From assembly GCA_002705085.1 (NCBI GenBank), contig PAHO01000006.1, forward strand, positions 1-42,601: DNA of 42,601 bases, in the 5' to 3' direction. The translations under genes were made by a program, and so were the position numbers. Origin of the DNA: Phycisphaerae bacterium. Lineage in GTDB: Bacteria; Planctomycetota; Phycisphaerae; Phycisphaerales; SM1A02. The notes below the pieces were generated by a model that did no database searches, was not told the DNA's origin, and was given only the letters and a program-made list of their open reading frames with translations. This document shows positions 25,876-33,077 of this stretch, piece after piece. How positions within the stretch are numbered: the stretch's first letter is position 1; each line of letters begins with the position of its first letter.

Positions 25876-26934
25876 TCAGTCCAAAGAGAGGGTTCGCTTC
25901 CAGAAGCCCAATCCTGCGGCTTCTTTGGCCATGGCGAGGGTTTCTTCCGCCACGGCATTGGCCCGGCGGCTGCCTTCACGCAAAATATCGATGAGATCAT
26001 CGTCCCGGTCGTCCCAGGCGGCCCGACGTTCTCGCATGGGGCCAATCAAGGCATTAATGGCCTCGGCAACCTCAATTTTGATGTGGCCATCCCCAATGTC
26101 ATCACCCGCAGCGTAGCGCCGTTCGAGTTCCGCAACCCGATCGGCGTCACTGATGAAGGTGCGAACGTACTGGAACAGGGCATTTTCGATGTCACCTGGC
26201 TCATCGGGAGACTGCCGACCAGTGTAGAGCTTGCCCAATTTCTTTTTGATCTGCTTGAGTTCGTCAGTAAGGAAAATGGCGTTGCCCAAGCTCTTGCTCA
26301 TTTTGTTGACGCCATCGGTGCCCGGCAGACGAGCAACCTTGCCCACATCCGCTTCCGGGATGGGGAAGACCCCGCCCGCGGCGGCATGATCAGCATCTTC
26401 GGTCTTGGGGTCCACTCCGCAGTACAGCTGGTTGAATCGCCGTGCCACTTCTCGGGTCAACTCAATGTGGGGAATTTGATCTTCACCGACTGGAACAGCA
26501 TGGGCGCGGAACGCCAGAATGTCCGCAGTTTGCCCCACGGCATACAGCGGGAAGCCAAAGGAGTAATTGTCGCCAAGATTCTTGACCTTGATTTCGTCCT
26601 TCAAGGTGGGATTGCGCATCACGCGGTTGTAAGGCAACAACATGGCGAACAAATACGTGAGTTCCGAAATCGCCGGAACTTCTGTCTGCAGGAAGATCGC
26701 CGTCTTTTCGGGATCAAGTCCCATGGCCAAATAGTCACGCACGATCTGCAAGGTGTCCCGACGGATCTCGTCGGGCTTTTCACTTCGAGTCGTAAACGCA
26801 TGCATGTTGGCAATCAAAACGAAGCACTCGGCTTGGCTCTGCAATTCGACGCGTCGACGAACCGAACCGACCCAGTGGCCAAGGTGGAGTTGTCCGGTCG
26901 GAGTATCACCGGTGAGCATGCGACGTTGCGTCAT
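25876..26934 (-). CDS. trpS: Tryptophanyl-tRNA synthetase
   Basis: Class I aminoacyl-tRNA synthetase, 352 residues. It shows GDTPTGQLHLGHWVGS with the HIGH-like HLGH, QTEVPAISELTYLFAMLLP, the dimer and tryptophan-site region GFPLYAVGQTADILAF, VGEDQIPHIELTREVARRFN, and the KMSKS loop NKMSKSLGN. The length is usual. It lies 34 bases after the CPBP protease and may share its promoter, although mixing with leucine catabolism downstream may just reflect gene packing. Confidence 0.96.
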   Translation of the reverse strand: MTQRRMLTGDTPTGQLHLGHWVGSVRRRVELQSQAECFVLIANMHAFTTRSEKPDEIRRDTLQIVRDYLAMGLDPEKTAIFLQTEVPAISELTYLFAMLLPYNRVMRNPTLKDEIKVKNLGDNYSFGFPLYAVGQTADILAFRAHAVPVGEDQIPHIELTREVARRFNQLYCGVDPKTEDADHAAAGGVFPIPEADVGKVARLPGTDGVNKMSKSLGNAIFLTDELKQIKKKLGKLYTGRQSPDEPGDIENALFQYVRTFISDADRVAELERRYAAGDDIGDGHIKIEVAEAINALIGPMRERRAAWDDRDDDLIDILREGSRRANAVAEETLAMAKEAAGLGFWKRTLSLD

Positions 26935-26968
26935 GACAATTCATCCTTCAAAAAGGGGGAAAAGGCCA

Positions 26969-27778
26969 TCATACGGAAGCCGAGGTCGAGATCCACGCCA
27001 AGACAATGTTGAGGAGGTTGAAAAGCACATGGACCACCACCGCACTCTCGATTCGACCGGTTTGGGCCCGCAAGACCCCTAGGCCAAGGCCAAGCACGAA
27101 CAGCCCGGGCAGACCATCCACTGGAACCGCCCCCAGATGCGCAGTGGCAAAGAGGGCTGCCGTCACGACCAAGCCCAACCAAGCGGAACCAAGCAAACTG
27201 GAGAGTGCGGGCTGGAGCATGCCGCGGAAGGCAACTTCTTCCAGCCATGGCACCGCCAGAGTGACCAGCAGCACGAAAGTGGGAACCACCCAGCCGGAAC
27301 TCTCAACAAGCATGACCAGAGAGACATGACCAACGGGATCTGAGGCTTCACCAACGAGAAGTTGCCGCATCAGCAAAGAGCTCTGGGCCACCCCAGCCAC
27401 CAGCAAACACACCGGGACGAATCGACGAACGCCCAAACGAATGGCCTCGCGGCGGGAAATGCGATTCGACACGGGCAAGGTGGGAAAAAATCTGGCCACG
27501 GTAGCCAAGAGCACGATCTGCAACGGCAAACTGAGCAACAGACCCAAGGTGTGCACTTCCAATTCGCTGACCGGGTAGGCCGACTGGAGCGGAGCCACCA
27601 CGCTATGCCCCAAGAGCCCCAAGAGCATCAGACCAGCAAACACGAAGAATCCTTCAGCCGACGAACGATTGGTCGTGCTCGCGCTGTCAGGCAGGGCGTA
27701 CCATCCAGCCAAGCGGCCGTGCAGGATCACGACCGCCGCCGCCCCAATCAGGATGCCATCGAACACCGTCATGACCAT
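26969..27778 (-). CDS. CPBP family intramembrane glutamic protease
   Basis: Multi-pass membrane protein of about 269 residues related to Rce1 and bacterial Abi proteins. The family motifs are present: EEVAFRG (EExxxR), then FATAHLGA (FxxxH) and HVLFNLLN (HxxxN), all in membrane helices of the C-terminal half. About seven hydrophobic segments are visible. The start is the ATG at 27778 or the one at 27772; either overlaps the divergent trpC start codon, so the 5' ends of the two genes overlap. The target of the protease is unknown. Confidence 0.85.
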   Translation of the reverse strand: MVMTVFDGILIGAAAVVILHGRLAGWYALPDSASTTNRSSAEGFFVFAGLMLLGLLGHSVVAPLQSAYPVSELEVHTLGLLLSLPLQIVLLATVARFFPTLPVSNRISRREAIRLGVRRFVPVCLLVAGVAQSSLLMRQLLVGEASDPVGHVSLVMLVESSGWVVPTFVLLVTLAVPWLEEVAFRGMLQPALSSLLGSAWLGLVVTAALFATAHLGAVPVDGLPGLFVLGLGLGVLRAQTGRIESAVVVHVLFNLLNIVLAWISTSASV

Positions 27779-28562
27779 CTTGGATGAAATCGTCTCAGAG
27801 ACCCGTGCCACATTGGAATCGGCCCTCGACCGCACCGCGGTGGCGGCCGGAGCCGCCGGTGACGCCCCGCCTACGCGGTCGCTTATTGATGCTCTCAATG
27901 CCCCTGGAAGCTTCCGAGTCATTGCTGAATTCAAGCGAAAATCCCCTTCCGGCGGAGAAATACGCCCGGGGTCCACCCCCCAAGAAGTTGTCTCCGCCTA
28001 CGAATCTGCCGGGGCAGCGGCTATTTCCTGTCTGACCAACCTCACCTTTTTCGGCGGCACCCTGAATGATTTGAAGGCTGTGAAGGACTCGGTGGCCATC
28101 CCCGTGCTGCGGAAAGACTTCGTGGTGGACCGTCGTCAATTGCTCGAAGCACGTGGGGCCGGGGCCGATGCCGTCTTGTTGATCGCTGAATGCCTCCCCG
28201 GGCAAGCTCTGGAGGACATGATGGGCGAAGCGCTGGCCCTCGGACTCGATGTCTTGCTGGAGATCCACGACGGTGAACAATTGCCCCGAGCTTTGGTCTG
28301 GACCGAGCAGCACCCAAGACATGTCCGTTTGGGCATCAACAACCGCAACCTTCGCACCATGACCACCGATCTGGGACACATTGAGGCCTTGTTGCCGCAA
28401 CTGCCAAATCCAAGCAGCGTCGTGGCCGAATCAGGCTTGCGGGAACCAGAAGACCTCGCTCGCATGCAACGGGTGGGTATTCGCAATGGACTCATTGGTG
28501 AACACTTGATGCGGCAACCCGACCCCGGGGCCGCGTTGCGGGGCTTGCTTTCTGGTTCGTGA
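27771..28562 (+). CDS. trpC: Indole-3-glycerol phosphate synthase
   Basis: Fourth step of tryptophan synthesis, a (beta/alpha)8 enzyme of 263 residues. Motifs: TILDEIVSETRATLE at the N-terminus, EFKRKSPSGGEIRPG with the catalytic-region Lys, SCLTNLTFFGG, VLRKDFVVDRRQL, LLIAECL, GINNRNLRT and VAESGL. The ATG at 27771 fits the normal family start. No other trp biosynthesis genes are nearby. It opens a three-gene plus-strand run with a crotonase and a DUF481 protein. Its start codon overlaps that of the divergent CPBP gene. Confidence 0.95.
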   Translation: MTILDEIVSETRATLESALDRTAVAAGAAGDAPPTRSLIDALNAPGSFRVIAEFKRKSPSGGEIRPGSTPQEVVSAYESAGAAAISCLTNLTFFGGTLNDLKAVKDSVAIPVLRKDFVVDRRQLLEARGAGADAVLLIAECLPGQALEDMMGEALALGLDVLLEIHDGEQLPRALVWTEQHPRHVRLGINNRNLRTMTTDLGHIEALLPQLPNPSSVVAESGLREPEDLARMQRVGIRNGLIGEHLMRQPDPGAALRGLLSGS

Positions 28563-28592
28563 TTTCCCGCCCAAGCGGCCGATGAGAGGGGA

Positions 28593-29345
28593 ATGCCTCT
28601 TGCCCGATTGGAACACCCCAAAGATGGTCGCGCAGATTTGGTCTTGGCGCACCCCGAGCGACGCAATGCCACATCGATTGGCCTGCTCGAAGAAGCCATC
28701 ACCTTGATTCAAGGTTTGGGCAGCGACCGAAGCGTTTTGGTGATTCGGGGAGAAGGCCCGCATTTTTGTGCGGGCATCGATCTCGATGAGGTCCTTGAAA
28801 ATTCCGAAACCTGCTTTCGCCTGCTCCGATTGCTCTCCCAACTGATGCGGGCGGTTCGGCGTGTACCGGCCATTACGATTGCGCCAGTTCAAGGCGCTGC
28901 CATTGGCGGTGGTTTTGGCCTTTTGTGTGCCTGCGACTTTGCCATTGGCACGCCAAATACGAAAGTGGGCTATCCCCCTCTCGAACTGGGACTCTCACCA
29001 GCGCTCATGACGCCATGGCTGGTGCAAAAAATTGGCCCCTCTCCTGCCCGAGCTTTCATGCTTCGGGGAGGCACCACTTCGGGCACGGAAGCAGCCCGCT
29101 TGGGACTTCTGACCGATCTGGTGCCTGAGGAAGAACTTTCAGAATCCACCGACCGTTTGGCCGATCAACTTCTTGGCGCGGATCCCACCGCGTTGCGAAC
29201 AACCAAACGCTTTTTGAACCATGTTGAAGGTTCCGATCAGGATTTGATCCTGGATCATGCCGCCGACGTATCGGCCACTCTGATGTCCCAAGACGAAACG
29301 CAACGTCGTGTTTCCTCTTTCCGCCAACCCCCCAACCAACACTGA
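28593..29345 (+). CDS. Enoyl-CoA hydratase/isomerase family protein
   Basis: A second crotonase-fold protein, 250 residues. Oxyanion-hole segments HFCAGIDLDEVLE and VQGAAIGGGFGLLCACDFA are intact, and PPLELGLSPALMTPWLVQKIG follows. In the last, the position where hydratases usually carry a catalytic Glu reads LELGLSP, so a Glu is near. The substrate is unknown. It is not adjacent to the leucine genes but lies only 3 kb from them on the other strand. It begins 30 bases after trpC. Confidence 0.85.
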   Translation: MPLARLEHPKDGRADLVLAHPERRNATSIGLLEEAITLIQGLGSDRSVLVIRGEGPHFCAGIDLDEVLENSETCFRLLRLLSQLMRAVRRVPAITIAPVQGAAIGGGFGLLCACDFAIGTPNTKVGYPPLELGLSPALMTPWLVQKIGPSPARAFMLRGGTTSGTEAARLGLLTDLVPEEELSESTDRLADQLLGADPTALRTTKRFLNHVEGSDQDLILDHAADVSATLMSQDETQRRVSSFRQPPNQH

Positions 29346-29357
29346 GTACGACCACGA

Positions 29358-30062
29358 ATGATCACAACCCTCGCTGCCTTGGCCCTCATTGCCGCCGACG
29401 ACGACTGGAATTTCAAATTGTCTTTGGGCTTTGACGCCTCCGGTGATGCCCAAACCGTGACCAATTTCCGAGTGGACATCGAAGGTGACCAAAAAACCGA
29501 AGACCACACCTACGAGACCCTGCTTCGCATTCAATATGGAGAAAGCGAAGGCGAGCGGATCCGCAACGATGTGGAAGCTCGGTTCCGAGGTGACTGGAAA
29601 TGCGGCGAAGAGCGATGGGGCCTGTTCAGTGACACGCGATTTCGGATCGACGAGTTCCAGAACTTTGAAACCCGACTCACCGAATCGCTCGGGGGGACCT
29701 ATCAGGTGTACGAAAACGAAGGCGAAAAGAAGTGGGATCTGGACGCCGTTTTCGGAGCCGGCTTCCGCCTCGACAGTGGCTTGGCCGATCCCACCGCTGA
29801 CGAATTTGTTCCTGAAGGCAATATTGGCTTCCGGGGCTCAATGGAGCCGTCCGAACGCCAAACCCTCAAAGGCTCATTGTTCCTGTATCCCGATCTGAAC
29901 GGGCTCGAGGATTACCGAACGTTCACCAACATCGACTGGAACTACATGCTCGACCCCGATCAAGGCCTGTCACTCCGAATCAATGCTGACCAGGAGTACG
30001 ACACCGCTCGACTGGTCCGCAGCGCTTGGAACGTCAAGGTTATGGTTCAGGTGGAGCTCTAA
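29358..30062 (+). CDS. DUF481 family outer-membrane protein (YdiY-like)
   Basis: A 234-residue protein with a short hydrophobic N-terminus (TLAALALIAADDD) and then alternating beta-strand sequence such as WNFKLSLGFDASG and ETLLRIQYGESEGERIRND, ending in an aromatic-poor strand MVQVEL. This matches the DUF481/putative salt-induced outer-membrane family. These proteins form small barrels of unknown role. It starts 12 bases after the crotonase stop. Its stop overlaps the stop of the convergent helicase gene. Confidence 0.8.
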   Translation: MITTLAALALIAADDDWNFKLSLGFDASGDAQTVTNFRVDIEGDQKTEDHTYETLLRIQYGESEGERIRNDVEARFRGDWKCGEERWGLFSDTRFRIDEFQNFETRLTESLGGTYQVYENEGEKKWDLDAVFGAGFRLDSGLADPTADEFVPEGNIGFRGSMEPSERQTLKGSLFLYPDLNGLEDYRTFTNIDWNYMLDPDQGLSLRINADQEYDTARLVRSAWNVKVMVQVEL

Positions 30063-31405
30063 GTACTCGGCCGGCGCTTGACGCCTGACCCTGGCTTTTC
30101 ACCTTTGGCAATCGGCTTCGAAGCTCGTGAACGTCCTTTTCGCCGCACGGTTTCGTGACGCACACGACGTGATTTGGGCGGCCGGGTACCCGATGGCTTC
30201 TTGGCGTGCGGCTCATAGCCCTCAACCGCTTCCAGTGATTCGTTGACCTCACACGCCTTGGCCAATTTTCGCCACAAGTTGCGCTCAGTGGGCATGACCA
30301 AGGCCACCGCGGTGCCGCGTCCCCCACCGTGTCCGGCGCGACCTGAACGGTGAACGTACCCATCTGGTTCCAAAGGGATGTCGTAATGCACCACGGTCTT
30401 CACGCGCTCAATGTGTAAACCCCGGGCCGCCACATCCGTGGAGATCAACACCTCCACCTGACCGTCGGTGAAATCAGACAATGCCTGCCGCCGGGCCGAC
30501 TGCGATCGGTCGCCATGGATGGAATCACAAGCAATCCCCGCTTCTCGCAATGCCTTGGCCACAAAATCCACCCGACGACGGGTGCGGCAGAACACCAATA
30601 CCCCTTTACGCCGCGGAAGAACCTTTTCGAGCAGCAACGGAATCTTGCGCAAGCCCGGAACGACAATGGGTCGATGTTTGAGGTTTGCCGCAGTCGATCC
30701 CTCCGGATCCACTTCAAGACGAACCGGCTCCACCAAAAATCGCGCCGACAAACGCTCGACCTGCTTGGGCATGGTGGCACTGAAGAGCAGGTGCTGGCGA
30801 CCCGCAGGAAGTTCCGAAAGCAATGACTCAATTTGGGGCAAAAAGCCCATGTCCATCATCCGGTCCGCTTCATCGATGGCGGCGACCGAAAGGTTGCACC
30901 AATCAAAAACACTTTTTTCACCAAGTTCCCGAACCCGCCCTGGCGTGGCCACCAAGAGCTCTGCCCCATCGGTGATGGCTTTGGTCTGTGGACCGATGGG
31001 TGATTTCCCCACCGCAACGGCCACCGTAAATCGGAGCCGCTTGGTCAACAGCTCTGCTTCTTTGGCCACCTGAAAAGCCAGCTCACGTGTCGGCACCAAC
31101 ACCAAGCCTCTAAGTCGAGCCGCGCCCTTGGCCAATGGCTTTTTTGGCTTTCGGCCGTGAAGCCGACCCTTGGGGATTTCAGCCTCTTCAACAATGCGCT
31201 GAATCATGGGCACCAAATAGGCGAACGTCTTGCCTCGACCAGTTTGCGCAATACCGATGACGTCTTTCCCGTCAAGGGCTGGCGGAATGGCAGCTGCTTG
31301 AATCGGTCTTGGCACAGTGGCGCCGGCAGAACCCAAGTTGTTCACCAGAACGGTCTCCACTCCCAGAGTGGCGAAGTCTTCAGCGTTGGCATTTTTTCTT
31401 GTCAT
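30059..31405 (-). CDS. DEAD-box ATP-dependent RNA helicase (RhlE-like)
   Basis: A 448-residue RNA helicase. It has the Q-motif region PRPIQAAAIPPAL, motif I AQTGRGKT, PTREL, ATPGR, motif II DEAD, motif III SAT, motif IV LVFCRT, motif V STDVAARGLHIE and motif VI HRSGRAGHGG. Motif VI normally reads HRxGRxGR; here the final Arg is His, which is unusual. A 60-residue basic Arg/Lys/Pro tail probably binds RNA. It is a single-gene unit, divergent from a small ORF and convergent with the DUF481 gene. Confidence 0.92.
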   Translation of the reverse strand: MTRKNANAEDFATLGVETVLVNNLGSAGATVPRPIQAAAIPPALDGKDVIGIAQTGRGKTFAYLVPMIQRIVEEAEIPKGRLHGRKPKKPLAKGAARLRGLVLVPTRELAFQVAKEAELLTKRLRFTVAVAVGKSPIGPQTKAITDGAELLVATPGRVRELGEKSVFDWCNLSVAAIDEADRMMDMGFLPQIESLLSELPAGRQHLLFSATMPKQVERLSARFLVEPVRLEVDPEGSTAANLKHRPIVVPGLRKIPLLLEKVLPRRKGVLVFCRTRRRVDFVAKALREAGIACDSIHGDRSQSARRQALSDFTDGQVEVLISTDVAARGLHIERVKTVVHYDIPLEPDGYVHRSGRAGHGGGRGTAVALVMPTERNLWRKLAKACEVNESLEAVEGYEPHAKKPSGTRPPKSRRVRHETVRRKGRSRASKPIAKGEKPGSGVKRRPST

Positions 31406-31458
31406 TCGTGAAACATTGTGCGACCAAATTCAGGTTTGGGTCGTATGCTCAAGTAGGA

Positions 31459-31680
31459 ATGCGTAACTTTTCTTCCCAACACGTCCACCAAGCCGCCCAA
31501 AGGGGCTTGCCTGTCCGTGCGCGAAGCAAAGCGATCGCCCTCCCGCTGAACAACTCCCATGATGCTCGGCGATGCCCGAAGGCGTATGCCACCCGGGTCG
31601 CCCTTTGCGTGGTCACCACCCTGGTTTCCGTCTGCATTTGCACCCTCATGCTCCACATCCTTGAGCGAGGGGTCTCCTAG
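31459..31680 (+). CDS. Possible small tail-anchored membrane protein
   Basis: A 73-residue open frame begins with ATG at 31459 and ends TAG just before a terminator. The N-terminal 45 residues are polar and basic. The C-terminal part is one membrane segment (VALCVVTTLVSVCICTLMLHIL) plus a short tail, so it would be tail-anchored. AGGA abuts the ATG, too close for a good Shine-Dalgarno site, and TATGCT at 31444-31449 suggests a nearly leaderless message. No homologue is recognised. Alternatively this stretch is a non-coding transcript ending at the terminator. Confidence 0.42.
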   Translation: MRNFSSQHVHQAAQRGLPVRARSKAIALPLNNSHDARRCPKAYATRVALCVVTTLVSVCICTLMLHILERGVS

Positions 31681-31710
31681 AGCACACGCGAGTTCATCGC
31701 ACGCCTCTTG

Positions 31711-31739
31711 AAGGCCCCGCAGCTCGCGGGGCCTTTTTT
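31711..31739 (+). terminator. Intrinsic terminator after the small ORF
   Basis: GGCCCCGC (31713-31720) and GCGGGGCC (31726-31733) pair around a 5-base loop and are followed by six T. It separates the small ORF from the next transcription unit. Confidence 0.9.
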
Positions 31740-31779
31740 CATTCACCACTTCTTTTTCCAAACCCGAAGGAATCCCACC

Positions 31780-31884
31780 ATGACCCTCACCATGCTTGCC
31801 AAAATCTCCTCCCCAGTTGTTGTTGTCGCCCATCCTTGCTTGCGGCGAGGCCGAGGCGCCAGTCCCTCGGGAGGTGCCGCATGA
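31780..31884 (+). CDS. Possible 34-residue leader ORF coupled to the next gene
   Basis: ATG at 31780 is preceded by GAAGGAA at a suitable distance. The 34-codon frame ends with TGA that overlaps the next gene's ATG as ATGA (31881-31884). The peptide has a Val run (PVVVVAHP) then Arg/Gly. It could be a translational-coupling leader or an untranslated leader read by chance. Confidence 0.35.
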   Translation: MTLTMLAKISSPVVVVAHPCLRRGRGASPSGGAA

Positions 31885-32648
31885 GTCCTGCAGACTTTTT
31901 GAACACCTCCGTCTCGTTCTCCAACCCACCCCAGCGTCAAGGAAGTCCTCTCGCGGGCATGCTCTCGGCGTTGGCGGCTTCATTGGAGACCACAAATGAA
32001 GTCGTGGTCTTTCAACTGGAGCCTTGGGATGATTTGGCCGCCGCTCGGGCTTGGATGAGTTTGGCCGGCCCCCAGACGCTCGTGCTGCCCCGATCCCAAA
32101 GCGATCAGGCTTCGCCAGCTCGGATCCTCGCTGTAACAGGACTCCCCGGCCGAGCGCTCGCCGATGCGGCCGTCATTCCCACTCGAACGATCGCTGATTT
32201 TGTTCGGGTTGCGGACCTCAAGCAGGTCATCTTCGTTGAAGTCGCAGGACCCGTTGATGTTTCTGATGTGCTGTTCTTTCGAACCGTGCTCCAACGAAAA
32301 CTCGGACTCCTGGCGGCCGAGCCAAGAGTGCAACGGGTGCTGCAACAACGTGGCTCTTCGGTCATCCTCGAAGCCCGCGAACGTCAAGATGCGCTGGAGT
32401 GCATGTCAGAAGCGTTGCAGCAGTACGCCCAACGCTTTTTGGGAACTGATGCAGAACTGACACGTCCTCCCATCGACATGGTGGATCGCTTGCTCAGCGC
32501 CAGCGGTCGGTTGCGGATTCGCCCCATCGAAACCGAGCGGGGCATGACGCATCTGGACATTGGCGTCCAGGTCGAACCCGATCTTCAGAGTCCTGCTGGT
32601 GTGGCGGTTCTCTACGACACGATCACTGGTCAATGGCACGACCAATAA
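31881..32648 (+). CDS. Protein of unknown function (255 residues)
   Basis: The ATG at 31881 has GGGAGGTG upstream. I do not recognise a family. The sequence is soluble-looking, with no signal peptide or membrane span. The first 130 residues alternate strand and helix (EVVVFQLEPWDDLAAARAW, QTLVLPRSQSD, KQVIFVEVAGPVDVSDVLF), which could be a Rossmann-like or toprim-like fold. Helices follow (FRTVLQRKLGLLAAEPRVQRV), then a C-terminal strand region. It stands alone between a terminator and two convergent hairpins. Base composition matches the neighbours. Confidence 0.65.
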   Translation: MSPADFLNTSVSFSNPPQRQGSPLAGMLSALAASLETTNEVVVFQLEPWDDLAAARAWMSLAGPQTLVLPRSQSDQASPARILAVTGLPGRALADAAVIPTRTIADFVRVADLKQVIFVEVAGPVDVSDVLFFRTVLQRKLGLLAAEPRVQRVLQQRGSSVILEARERQDALECMSEALQQYAQRFLGTDAELTRPPIDMVDRLLSASGRLRIRPIETERGMTHLDIGVQVEPDLQSPAGVAVLYDTITGQWHDQ

Positions 32649-32674
32649 GGCCCTCCCCAAGATCCCCCCTTTGC

Positions 32675-32754
32675 CATGCCCGACCGACTCCACGGGCATG
32701 AATTCAACCTGGTGCTTGAGACCCGCGGGCGTTCCTCCACCCCCGCGGGTCTCA
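32675..32754. repeat. Two inverted repeats between convergent genes
   Basis: CATGCCCG (32675-32682) pairs with CGGGCATG (32693-32700). A 13-bp perfect inverted repeat, 32717-32729 with 32742-32754 (core ACCCGCGGG), follows. Neither has a T-run, so they are not classical intrinsic terminators. They may protect or pause both convergent transcripts. The remaining intergenic bases (32649-32807) show nothing else. Confidence 0.7.
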
Positions 32755-32807
32755 CCCAGGGACGAACACATCGCGTGGAGGAAGACCACCCGGCAAATGG
32801 AACAGGC

Positions 32808-33077
32808 TCAACGCGATCGGCCGTCCCAATGAGGCGGTCGGTGGTCCACGGCTTCGTCCGTGGTTTGGTTCGGCTTGGTGCGTTCATCAATGGCCTGCAA
32901 AGCACCGTGCAACTCGCCCAATTTGGGTTCAATCCGATCAGCCTGCGTGGCCACCCGAGTCAATTCGGTGTTGAGCTGATCTTGGGTGTGTTGCAGAAAG
33001 GCCAGAGATTCCTCCAACTGGAGCAACCGAGACTCTAAGCGGGCAATACGTTCGGGCAATTCATCTGCATCCGTCAT
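32808..33077 (-). CDS. slyX: SlyX family protein
   Basis: A small coiled-coil protein of 89 residues. The start LPERIARLESRLLQLEESLAFLQ-type helix and the C-terminal RPPHW, matching the conserved PPHY ending of SlyX, support the family. Its ATG shares one base with the thiC stop (TGATG), so it is translationally coupled and TPP-controlled. SlyX has no established function. The insertion of about 15 polar residues before the PPHW end is typical of variation in this family. Confidence 0.75.
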   Translation of the reverse strand: MTDADELPERIARLESRLLQLEESLAFLQHTQDQLNTELTRVATQADRIEPKLGELHGALQAIDERTKPNQTTDEAVDHRPPHWDGRSR

